64,000 nucleotides of DNA, taken from positions 1 to 64,000 of the forward strand of contig JAEINU010000005.1 of the NCBI GenBank assembly GCA_016342685.1. Reading direction: 5' to 3'. Below the pieces are notes generated by a model. It was given only the letters and a program-made list of their open reading frames with translations, made no database searches and was not told the DNA's origin. This document shows, in pieces, positions 1 through 7,141 of this stretch; the first letter of the stretch is position 1, and the number at the start of each line of letters is the position of its first letter. The DNA is from Bacteroidales bacterium (GTDB taxonomy: Bacteria > Bacteroidota > Bacteroidia > Bacteroidales > UBA12077). The position numbers and the translations under genes were made by a program.

Positions 1-258
1 TTGATCAATCGCCTCCCACCTGTGTTTTATTCTTATCTCTTGCAAGGCATCGTAAGCTAGTTTCTGTACGTGAAATCCTTTTGAAATAAGTTTTTCATCA
101 GAATATTCTTCCGGTGTGATATTTAGTTCATCTAAATGAACATTAATAACTTTAGTCTCGACTTCAACTTTTGTAATTCCAAAGTAATCAAAGACTTCTT
201 CAGGCAATAAGGCTTGTATAAGAATACTATATTGTGGTTCTTGTGAATTCATAGTCAT
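1..258 (-). pseudogene. ISAon1-type transposase remnant, internally deleted, runs off window
   Basis: Reading leftward from ATG 258 (or 252) an open frame of 86 codons continues past the window edge. Residues 1-55 (ILIQALLPEEVFDYF, VHLDELNITPEEY, LISKGF) look like the N-region protein of ISAon1 (ISL3-group) elements. From about residue 57 (HVQKLAYDALQEIR, HRWEAIDQ) it looks like the middle of the DDE transposase, where DRFHVQK is typical. The rest of the N-region and the first half of the transposase are missing, as if a deletion joined the two at a shared Phe-His. No intact element is visible. Family assignment is from memory; the rest of the frame lies outside the window. Confidence 0.6.
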
Positions 259-334
259 ATTGGTTTAATGACTACAAAGATTATATTTTTATTTAATCCA
301 CCAACTTTTCAAAGTGATCCATAATTAATTTAAC

Positions 335-364
335 ATTATTCTAAAAAGAGTTTTCTAGAATAAT
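335..364. repeat. AT-rich inverted repeat (hairpin)
   Basis: A perfect 9-bp inverted repeat, ATTATTCTA at 335-343 and TAGAATAAT at 356-364, has an inner AAAA/TTTT pairing. It lies between the transposase remnant and the tRNA terminator. It could be a second hairpin behind the tRNA or a scar of the element. No target-site duplication could be recognised. The rest of 259-369 holds no gene that I can see. Confidence 0.5.
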
Positions 365-369
365 ATATA

Positions 370-403
370 AAAAAAGACTCCTAGTTTCCTAGAAGTCTTT
401 TTT
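370..403 (-). terminator. Rho-independent terminator of the tRNA
   Basis: The arms AAAAAAGACT (370-379) and AGTCTTTTTT (394-403) pair, with an inner CTAG/CTAG pairing. On the minus strand the hairpin ends in a U-run, just 3' of the tRNA gene. Confidence 0.75.
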
Positions 404-409
404 AGCCTG

Positions 410-483
410 TGGGCCCACATGGGCTCGAACCATGGACCCCCTGATTATGAGTCAGGTGCTCTAACCAGCTGAGCTATGGGCCC
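410..483 (-). tRNA. tRNA with CAU anticodon (Met, or Ile2 if lysidine-modified)
   Basis: The minus strand folds into a full 74-nt cloverleaf. The acceptor stem is GGGCCCA/TGGGCCC, the D arm GCTC/GAGC, the anticodon arm CCTGA-CTCATAA-TCAGG, and the T arm carries TTCGAGC. CCA is not encoded. The anticodon is CAU. C4-G69 and C5-G68 pairs match known TilS (lysidine synthase) recognition features of tRNA-Ile2 in E. coli, whereas E. coli elongator Met differs there. Ile2 is therefore quite possible, but identity cannot be settled from this copy alone. Confidence 0.93.
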
Positions 484-572
484 GATTTGTTTAACAACAA
501 ATTTCGGATTGCAATATTAACGAAATGTTCTTAATTACGCAATACTTTTTGGGAAAAATCACGAAAACAATT

Positions 573-1319
573 TTATATTTTCTCGATTGTATTTAAAATC
601 AAATCAATAACGTTATGTACATTTTGATTAAAAATCTCTAAAACAGCTTCCCAAGTAACAGGTTCTTCATCTGTTTTCCAACAATCATAATCTGTACTCA
701 TGGCAATTGCTGCGTAAGGCAGCTCAATTTCATTAGCAAGAATTGCTTCGGGTGCAACCGACATGTTAATTACATCTGCACCCCACATACGAAATATTTT
801 TGATTCTGCTCTTGTCGAAAAACGGGGCCCTTCAATACTTACTACTGTACCTGTTTTATGGTATTTTAATTTAAGTTCTTCTGCCGATTGAATTAATAGG
901 TTTCTAAGATTCTCATTAAAAGGATCTGCCATTGGAGTGTGTTTCATTTCTCCAGGTTCGAATGTATCGAAAAAAGTAGTATTGCGATGCTTTGTAAAAT
1001 CAATAAATTGATCAAGAATTACCAAATCTCCACGATCAATTTCTTCACGCAAGCTTCCGCATGCTGTTGTTGCTAGAATAAGTTCACAACCTAATTCCTT
1101 AAGTGCCCAGATATTTGCTCTATTGTTAACTTGAGTAGGTGGAATTGAATGTTTTTTTCCATGTCTCGATAATATTACAACATCTATATCTCCAATTTTT
1201 CCGGCTGTTAAATCCGATGTTAGTTCTCCATATGGAGTTGCGATTTTTATATTTTGCGGTGATTTTAAAATATCAGGGTTCTCTAATCCCGAACCACCTA
1301 TAATAGCAATTTTTTTCAT
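573..1319 (-). CDS. mtnP: S-methyl-5'-thioadenosine phosphorylase family
   Basis: A purine nucleoside phosphorylase-fold enzyme that splits methylthioadenosine with phosphate into adenine and methylthioribose-1-phosphate. Seen: N-terminal IAIIGGSGL, phosphate-binding SRHG near residue 52, HSIPP, TACGSLREE, IEGPRFSTRAES, and NMSVAPEAILANE followed by STDYDCW, a strong MTA phosphorylase signature. At 248 residues it is at the short end of the family. It lies 1 nt behind the class II aldolase-like gene and in the same orientation as mtnA, so the three probably act in one pathway. A methylthioinosine phosphorylase role is the main alternative. Confidence 0.88.
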   Translation of the reverse strand: MKKIAIIGGSGLENPDILKSPQNIKIATPYGELTSDLTAGKIGDIDVVILSRHGKKHSIPPTQVNNRANIWALKELGCELILATTACGSLREEIDRGDLVILDQFIDFTKHRNTTFFDTFEPGEMKHTPMADPFNENLRNLLIQSAEELKLKYHKTGTVVSIEGPRFSTRAESKIFRMWGADVINMSVAPEAILANEIELPYAAIAMSTDYDCWKTDEEPVTWEAVLEIFNQNVHNVIDLILNTIEKI

Positions 1320-1320
1320 T

Positions 1321-1917
1321 TTAGATTTTATTAAAATATGTAAGTATAATTTCTTCTGCTTCGTTTATGGACTTTCCGTAGGATATAATTCCTTCTTGGT
1401 GTCCACCCATAATTAAGATTCCTGAATTTTGAATCACTAATTTCTTCATTTCGTCTGCAATTTCAGGAGTACCAAATTCTGCATTTTTATTTGTTGTCGG
1501 AAGATTATGAATATATTTTTCCCACATCTCTAGATGATGAATATGAATTACAGCTTTTATTTCTGGATTGGATTCATAAACTGCTGCGTGACTTAAAGAT
1601 TCCGATGAGGCCTTTGTTAACCCTTCGCAATGAATCAAATTTTCATCAATATCGTATTTAGTAACCAAAGAATAATCCTTTTCAGATAGCTGTTTGATAT
1701 TTCCAGTTGCAGAGCCTGAAATAATAAATTTATTACCCGTTGCACGAATACTAATATTTCCAAATCCAATTAGATTTGGATAAGCTCCAATCAAACCTAT
1801 ATTATAGAGTTTATCATGGCAAGTGTTTAAATTTTGAAAATCATACAAACTTAAGTCAAATGCTTTCTCTTCCCACTTAATATTAAATTTTATATATCCT
1901 TCGTCATGTTTAATCAT
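1321..1917 (-). CDS. Class II aldolase/adducin family protein (MTRu-1-P aldolase or dehydratase candidate)
   Basis: A 198-residue class II aldolase fold. Visible are GNIS (53-56) and SGSATG (67-72) for phosphate binding, zinc ligand candidates H125 and H127 (IHIHH) and H173 (GGHQEG), and E106 in KASSE, where fuculose-1-phosphate aldolase has its catalytic Glu. The gene sits between mtnA and mtnP, so the expected substrate is methylthioribulose-1-phosphate. It could be the MtnB dehydratase of the methionine salvage pathway, or an aldolase giving DHAP and methylthioacetaldehyde as in the DHAP shunt. No mtnC or mtnD gene lies in the window, which leans to the second, but the sequence does not decide it. 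Confidence 0.75.
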   Translation of the reverse strand: MIKHDEGYIKFNIKWEEKAFDLSLYDFQNLNTCHDKLYNIGLIGAYPNLIGFGNISIRATGNKFIISGSATGNIKQLSEKDYSLVTKYDIDENLIHCEGLTKASSESLSHAAVYESNPEIKAVIHIHHLEMWEKYIHNLPTTNKNAEFGTPEIADEMKKLVIQNSGILIMGGHQEGIISYGKSINEAEEIILTYFNKI

Positions 1918-1966
1918 TGTTGTATTTAATTTATTAGATGTCCTTAACTAGAATTTAACAATCATA

Positions 1967-2028
1967 TTTCGACAAGTTCAATATGACAAAACGACTTCGT
2001 ACATTCTGTCACACTGAGCTTGTCAAAG
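1967..2028. repeat. Imperfect intergenic inverted repeat (copy 1)
   Basis: The arms 1967-1988 and 2007-2028 pair imperfectly around the core TGTCAnnnTGAnCTTGTC. A related and better-paired copy lies at 47943-48004. This one sits between mtnA and the aldolase gene, so it may act as a processing or attenuation hairpin inside the transcript. Such GACAAGCTCAGTGTGACA-type repeats are common between genes in Bacteroidota. Confidence 0.7.
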
Positions 2029-2050
2029 TGGGCTCTAATTTTAGTAAAAT

Positions 2051-3148
2051 TCATTGCTTTAGCTTCTCAATTTCAGTTTTATTTGTTCTACAAACGCCTT
2101 TTTCAGTTATTAAAGCCGTTACATATTTAGCTGGGGTAACGTCGAAGCCATAATTAACAGCCTTACTATTTTCTGGAACTAAACGAACTTTCATTATTTG
2201 ATCGTTTGCCCAACCTTCAATAAAGCGAACTTCGTCTTGATCGCGTTGCTCGATAGGGATTTCATTTACTCCATCATTCATCTCAAAATCGATTGTTGAT
2301 AAAGGTAATGCAACATAAAATGGAATATTATTATCGTGTGCAGCTAAAGCTTTTAAATAGGTCCCAATTTTATTGGCAACATCGCCATTAGAACTGGTTC
2401 TGTCGCTTCCAACAATTACCATATCCACCATTCCTTTTTGCATTAATAATCCACCGGTATTATCGGCAATTATGGTATGTGGAATTCCTTGTTGATCTAA
2501 CTCAAAAGCAGTTAATCGGGCTCCCTGATTTCGGGGGCGTGTTTCATCAACCCATACATGAATTTTTACTCCTTTTTCATGTGCTGCATAAATTGGTGCG
2601 GTTGCTGTACCATAGTCGACGCATGCCAACCAACCTGCATTGCAATGAGTTAAAATATTTACAGTTTCTCCTTTTTTAGCTTTGCTTATTTTTTCAATTA
2701 GTGGGAAACCATTTTCTCCAATTAATCGGCAATTTTCAATTTCGTCAGCTTTTAACTGATTTGCTGTTTCAAAAGCAATATCAATTTTTTCTTGGGCTGT
2801 ATTTAAGGATTTGGTTTTATCAATAACCAAATCAATAGCATATTTAAGATTAACCGCTGTTGGTCTCGACGATTCCAAGTGTTTCCCTAAATCCTTGATT
2901 TTTCTGTTTAAGTCGTCAGAATTTTTTAACGATAACATTCCAAGATACATTCCGTAAGCAGCTGTTACTCCAATTAGTGGTGCACCACGGACTAACATTT
3001 CTTTAATTGCAATAAAGGTATCTTCGATCGTTTTTAATTCTACAATCTTAAATTCAAAAGGTAAGAGTCGTTGATCAATAATTTCAATGGTTTTGGGATC
3101 GTTTTCTTTTACCCAAATAGTATGATAATGTGTTCCGTTTATATTCAT
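2051..3148 (-). CDS. mtnA: S-methyl-5-thioribose-1-phosphate isomerase
   Basis: Converts methylthioribose-1-phosphate to methylthioribulose-1-phosphate, the step after MtnP. The eIF2B-like isomerase fold is clear over all 365 residues: RGAPLIG (54-60), LTHCNAGWLA with the catalytic Cys at 169, DETRPRNQGARLTA (201-214) and GSDR with the catalytic Asp at 249, then NKIGTY. Length is normal for the family. It is the first gene of the minus-strand mtn group, 133 nt ahead of the aldolase-like gene, with a hairpin repeat in the gap. Translation initiation factor 2B-like or ribose-1,5-bisphosphate isomerases are relatives, but the mtnP neighbour supports MtnA. Confidence 0.93.
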   Translation of the reverse strand: MNINGTHYHTIWVKENDPKTIEIIDQRLLPFEFKIVELKTIEDTFIAIKEMLVRGAPLIGVTAAYGMYLGMLSLKNSDDLNRKIKDLGKHLESSRPTAVNLKYAIDLVIDKTKSLNTAQEKIDIAFETANQLKADEIENCRLIGENGFPLIEKISKAKKGETVNILTHCNAGWLACVDYGTATAPIYAAHEKGVKIHVWVDETRPRNQGARLTAFELDQQGIPHTIIADNTGGLLMQKGMVDMVIVGSDRTSSNGDVANKIGTYLKALAAHDNNIPFYVALPLSTIDFEMNDGVNEIPIEQRDQDEVRFIEGWANDQIMKVRLVPENSKAVNYGFDVTPAKYVTALITEKGVCRTNKTEIEKLKQ

Positions 3149-3203
3149 CTAATTTGATTTTCGATAAAAGTAAGAAAAGATATAGTAAACTTTAAATCTT
3201 TTA

Positions 3204-3211
3204 TATTTTTG
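3204..3211 (+). promoter_or_regulatory. Bacteroidota -7 box for the HAD phosphatase gene
   Basis: TATTTTTG fits TAnnTTTG and lies 22 nt before the ATG at 3234. No clear TTG lies at the usual upstream distance, so this is a partial match. Confidence 0.4.
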
Positions 3212-3233
3212 CTGTTCAAAATAAATAAAAACT

Positions 3234-3863
3234 ATGCAAATAGAATCGATAAAAAACATCATTTTTGATTTAGGGAATGTAATTATTAATATTGATCCCG
3301 AACTTTCTGTTAAATCTATGAGTCAGCTCGGGTTTCGCGATTTTGATCAAAGCTATTCTTTGTTAAATCAATCTAACCTATTCGATTCTTTGGAGAAGGG
3401 TTTAATTAGTCCTGAAGTATTTCATTCAGAGATAAATTCACAGTTAGAGCTTAAGGTGAACTGCGAGAGTATTGATAAAGCATGGGGAGCAATGTTGCTT
3501 GATTTTCCAAAGGCAAGAATAGAGCTTCTTCAGAAACTGTCTCAGAAATATCGGCTGTTTCTGTTAAGTAATACCAATATTATTCATTATCATAAATACA
3601 ATAATGATTTAATAAGCCAATTCGGATTTAACCTAAATAGTCTTTTCGAAAAAGCATATTATTCATTTGAAATAGGAATGCGTAAACCGGAAGTTGAAAT
3701 ATTTGAGCATGTATTAAACGATAGCGACTTAAATCCTTTCGAGACTGTATTTGTTGATGATTTACCAAAAAATATTGATGTGGCTGGGCGAATGGGCTTT
3801 AATACAGTTTGGATTGATGTGAAAAAAGGAGATGATATTACTGAAAAGTTAAATGACTTTTAA
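3234..3863 (+). CDS. HAD family phosphatase (YihX-like, subfamily IA)
   Basis: A 209-residue haloacid dehalogenase-fold hydrolase. Motif I is FDLGNVI (nucleophile Asp at 12), followed by a helical cap. Motif II is LLSNTN, motif III RKPE, and motif IV FVDDLPKNID. The FDLGNVI form is typical of YihX-type sugar-phosphate phosphatases rather than of phosphoglycolate phosphatases, so a sugar phosphate is the likely substrate, though not identified. The gene stands alone and its last 15 nt overlap the convergent HU/SPOR gene. Confidence 0.8.
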   Translation: MQIESIKNIIFDLGNVIINIDPELSVKSMSQLGFRDFDQSYSLLNQSNLFDSLEKGLISPEVFHSEINSQLELKVNCESIDKAWGAMLLDFPKARIELLQKLSQKYRLFLLSNTNIIHYHKYNNDLISQFGFNLNSLFEKAYYSFEIGMRKPEVEIFEHVLNDSDLNPFETVFVDDLPKNIDVAGRMGFNTVWIDVKKGDDITEKLNDF

Positions 3864-4850
3864 AATCCAAACCGATTTTAGATCTGCCTTTTCTCTTAAT
3901 TTGTAAAGCTCTTTTAATGCTAAGGTTTCATCAGTAAAAGTGTAAATTGATATTCGAATTAGATTTTCACTCGACTCAATAATTTCAGTATTGTATCCTT
4001 TTGCTCGAATACCTTCAGCAAATTTTTCTGCATTTTCAATTCTCTTGAAACTACCGGCTATAATATGAAATTTCGAATATTCTGATTTGGGTTCAGCTTC
4101 TTGTTTTTCTTCATCCGGTTTACTATAAAACAGAGCATCTTTTTTATCTGTGTTTTCGTCAATCGACTGATTAATTAGCGCTTTAGTGCTATCCGCTTGT
4201 GCAATGCTGTCAAGATTTCTTTCTGCAGTTTTAGAATTGGTAATTTCAATAGGTGAAATATCGTTCGACGATAAAATATTAAAATCAGTAAATCCATTCG
4301 TGAAAAACCAACTTAATGCAACTAAACATAAAAACACAACAATTGAAGAACTTATTATAATAGGCTTTTTATAAGATTTTCTGCTTTTTATTGGAGTTGG
4401 GCTTTTAACCTCTTTTTGCTGATTAACAATGGGTTTTGATTGTACGCTTTGTAAACCAAATGAGTCACTTAAAAGATTCGTTTCTTTTTCTTGTTTAAAA
4501 CTTATTTGTCCTTTTGAATTTTGAGTTAAAATTCCAATTTCTGGGAAAGAAACTTTTTCGCTGTTCTTAAGTTTTAATTTGAGATCATCAGCAAATTCTT
4601 TAATTTGCTTAGTTGACTTTTCTTTGTTTATTTTTTCTTTTTCCGAAATGAATGTAATTAGCAGATTATCGCTGTAAGAATATTCTTGTTTAAAGATTAT
4701 TCTTTTCGAAGGAGGAATAAACTTATTTTCATTTACATCAAATGCAGCAGGCTCATATTCAGATACAAATCCACCAAAATCAGGAATAATAACTCCCTGA
4801 TTAGAAACTAATAATTCTTTTACGTATTTCTTAATATCCAAAGCGTCCAT
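3849..4850 (-). CDS. HU-CCDC81-like and SPOR domain membrane protein
   Basis: A Bacteroidota-specific architecture. Residues 1-75 and about 76-135 look like two HU-fold domains of the bacterial CCDC81 type (IKKYVKELLVSNQGVIIPDFGGFV, shown here only by family resemblance; then VSFPEIGIL). A single transmembrane helix lies near 165-185 (KPIIISSSIVVFLCLVALS), followed by a low-complexity linker and a C-terminal SPOR domain from about 255 (FHIIAGSF). SPOR binds denuded peptidoglycan glycan strands at division sites. The HU part would face the cytoplasm and the SPOR part the periplasm. The gene is monocistronic and convergent with the HAD gene. Confidence 0.82.
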   Translation of the reverse strand: MDALDIKKYVKELLVSNQGVIIPDFGGFVSEYEPAAFDVNENKFIPPSKRIIFKQEYSYSDNLLITFISEKEKINKEKSTKQIKEFADDLKLKLKNSEKVSFPEIGILTQNSKGQISFKQEKETNLLSDSFGLQSVQSKPIVNQQKEVKSPTPIKSRKSYKKPIIISSSIVVFLCLVALSWFFTNGFTDFNILSSNDISPIEITNSKTAERNLDSIAQADSTKALINQSIDENTDKKDALFYSKPDEEKQEAEPKSEYSKFHIIAGSFKRIENAEKFAEGIRAKGYNTEIIESSENLIRISIYTFTDETLALKELYKLREKADLKSVWILKVI

Positions 4851-5003
4851 TTACAGAAACAAATATATAGAAAATTATCATTCGATCAATAGCATCGAAA
4901 GCACTATTAATGAACATTTCTTGTGCAATTCTTAACTTTTTTTAATTATTGATTTCAAAATTATATGATTAAATTAGCAAACCATTTAATATGAAGAAAC
5001 TAG

Positions 5004-6032
5004 ATGAATAAATTAATATTAGTTACCGGAGGGACAGGTTATATTGGTTCGCATACAACAGTAGAGCTAATGAACGAAGGCTTTGATGTTGTTATAATCG
5101 ACAATTTGTCCAATTCTGAGAAATCTGTTTTAGATGGTATTGTGGAAATTACCGGTCGACGACCATATTTCGAAGAATTTGATATTTGTGATAAAGAAAA
5201 ACTAGATAATTTTTTTAAGATATATAAAAAAATAGATGCCGTAATTCATTTTGCTGCATATAAGGCTGTCGGAGAATCGATTGAAAAACCATTAAAGTAT
5301 TATCAGAATAACCTCATTACATTAATGAATTTGTTAAATGGAATCAAAGAGCATAAGGTCTCTAATTTTGTTTTTTCTTCATCAGCAACTGTTTATGGGC
5401 AACCCGATAAATTACCTGTTACGGAATCAGCGCCCTTTAAAACAGCCGATTCGCCATATGGTAATACCAAACAAATTGCCGAAGAAATCATTCGTGATAC
5501 TATAAATGCGAATAGGGACTTTAGAGCAATTTCTCTAAGGTATTTTAATCCTATTGGAGCACACTCAAGTGCATTAATAGGGGAGTTACCTCGTGGAGTA
5601 CCAAATAATTTGGTGCCTTTTATAACACAAACCGCAGCTGGAATTCGTGATGAATTGAAAGTTTTTGGAGATGATTACAATACACCCGATGGTTCAGCCG
5701 TTCGAGATTATATAAATGTTGTTGATCTCGCGAAAGCACATGTTGTTTCAATTAAAAGAATGATAGATAATAAATCGAAAAGCAATTTAGAGGTGTTTAA
5801 CGTAGGTACAGGTAAAGGTTCTTCAGTTTTGGAAATAGTAAATGCATTTGAAAAAGCAACTGGAGAAAAATTGAATTATAAAATGTCTGAGAGAAGAGTT
5901 GGAGATATCGAATCGGTTTATGCGGAAACTAGATATGCCAACGAAGAATTAGGTTGGAAAGCTGAAATAGGATTAGATGAAACTTTACTTTCTGCATGGA
6001 ATTGGGAAAAGAATATTAGAAATATTAAATAA
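5004..6032 (+). CDS. galE: UDP-glucose 4-epimerase
   Basis: Extended short-chain dehydrogenase that interconverts UDP-glucose and UDP-galactose for polysaccharide and LPS synthesis. Seen: N-terminal NAD-binding VTGGTGYIGSHT, HFAAYKAVGES, FSSSATVYG with the catalytic Ser/Thr region, and the YGNTK YxxxK pair (Tyr and Lys). The sugar-specificity region RYFNPIGAH is typical of GalE. At 342 residues it has the usual length. Its stop codon overlaps the start of rfbB by one base, so the two are co-transcribed. Confidence 0.93.
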   Translation: MNKLILVTGGTGYIGSHTTVELMNEGFDVVIIDNLSNSEKSVLDGIVEITGRRPYFEEFDICDKEKLDNFFKIYKKIDAVIHFAAYKAVGESIEKPLKYYQNNLITLMNLLNGIKEHKVSNFVFSSSATVYGQPDKLPVTESAPFKTADSPYGNTKQIAEEIIRDTINANRDFRAISLRYFNPIGAHSSALIGELPRGVPNNLVPFITQTAAGIRDELKVFGDDYNTPDGSAVRDYINVVDLAKAHVVSIKRMIDNKSKSNLEVFNVGTGKGSSVLEIVNAFEKATGEKLNYKMSERRVGDIESVYAETRYANEELGWKAEIGLDETLLSAWNWEKNIRNIK

Positions 6033-7093
6033 TGATGGAGAAAAAAACACTTTTAATTACAGGAGGAGCTGGATTTATTGGTTCTCATGTAATAAGGTTA
6101 TTTGTAAACAAATACCCAGGTTATAAAATAATTAACTTAGATAAGCTTACGTATGCCGGTAATTTAGAGAATGTAAAAGATATACAAGATGCACCGAATT
6201 ATGAGTTTGTAAAAGGCGATATTGTCGATGATATATTCGTTTTAGAGTTGTTTAATAAATATAAATTTGACGGTGTTATTCATCTTGCTGCCGAATCTCA
6301 TGTTGATCGGTCAATATCTAACCCAACAGAGTTTATTAAAACAAACATTGTTGGTACAGTAAATTTATTGAATGCTGCACGTGATATCTGGAAAGGTAAT
6401 ATAGAAGGAAAGATGTTTTATCATATTTCTACAGATGAGGTGTATGGTTCTTTAGCAGAAGAAGGATTGTTTGTGGAAGAGACTTCTTATGATCCTCGCA
6501 GTCCATATTCGGCTTCAAAAGCTAGTTCAGATCATTTAGTGAGGGCATATTTTCATACTTTCAAATTACCTGTTGTAATTACTAATTGTTCTAACAATTA
6601 TGGGCCAAATCAATTTCCTGAAAAATTGATTCCTTTAGCGATAAATAATATTAAAGAAAAGAAGCCAATTCCTATTTACGGGAAAGGTGAAAATATTCGC
6701 GATTGGTTGTTTGTTGAAGATCATGCTAATGCAATAGATCTAGTATTTCATAAAGGAACTGTTGGCGAAACATACAATATTGGAGGAAATAACGAATGGA
6801 CAAATATTGATCTTATTCATTCCTTATGTAAAATAATGGATAAAAAATTGGAGCGAGAAGAAGGAGAATCAGCTAAGCTAATTACTTTTGTAAAAGACCG
6901 TGCGGGTCATGATTTAAGATATGCGATCGATTCTTCAAAAATCCAAAAAGATTTAGGTTGGGAACCATCATTACAATTTGAAGAAGGTATGGATAAAACG
7001 GTCGATTGGTACTTAGCAAATTCAGAATGGATGAATCATATTCTGAGTGGTGATTATGAAAAATATTATACTGAACAATATCAAAAGAGATAA
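6032..7093 (+). CDS. rfbB: dTDP-glucose 4,6-dehydratase
   Basis: Turns dTDP-glucose into dTDP-4-keto-6-deoxyglucose, the first committed step to rhamnose and other deoxysugars. Seen: ITGGAGFIGSHV for NAD binding, HLAAESHVDRSI, STDEVYG with the Asp-Glu pair of the dehydratase, and YSASKASSDH with the catalytic YxxxK. NCSNNYGPNQFPEKLIP is a strong RfbB signature. Normal length (353). A second ATG 3 nt in (6035) is also possible. It follows galE with a 1-nt overlap and is closed by a hairpin terminator. No rfbA, rfbC or rfbD is in the window. Confidence 0.94.
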   Translation: MMEKKTLLITGGAGFIGSHVIRLFVNKYPGYKIINLDKLTYAGNLENVKDIQDAPNYEFVKGDIVDDIFVLELFNKYKFDGVIHLAAESHVDRSISNPTEFIKTNIVGTVNLLNAARDIWKGNIEGKMFYHISTDEVYGSLAEEGLFVEETSYDPRSPYSASKASSDHLVRAYFHTFKLPVVITNCSNNYGPNQFPEKLIPLAINNIKEKKPIPIYGKGENIRDWLFVEDHANAIDLVFHKGTVGETYNIGGNNEWTNIDLIHSLCKIMDKKLEREEGESAKLITFVKDRAGHDLRYAIDSSKIQKDLGWEPSLQFEEGMDKTVDWYLANSEWMNHILSGDYEKYYTEQYQKR

Positions 7094-7123
7094 AAAAAGG
7101 AGAGCAATTTTGCTCTCCTTTTT
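7094..7123. terminator. Bidirectional terminator between rfbB and glmS
   Basis: GGAGAGC and GCTCTCC pair around a 6-nt loop, with an A-run before and a T-run after. It can serve both converging genes. Confidence 0.85.
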
Positions 7124-7141
7124 ATTTATTTTATATCATGA

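Noticed and set aside
335-364. Hairpin as the terminal inverted repeat of the transposon remnant
   Set aside because: Both arms are next to each other, so it is a local hairpin; no matching end or target duplication could be found inside the window.
4991-5011. Seven-codon leader ORF (MKKLDE) overlapping the galE start
   Set aside because: Too short, no attenuator structure seen; chance ATG in AT-rich DNA is more likely.
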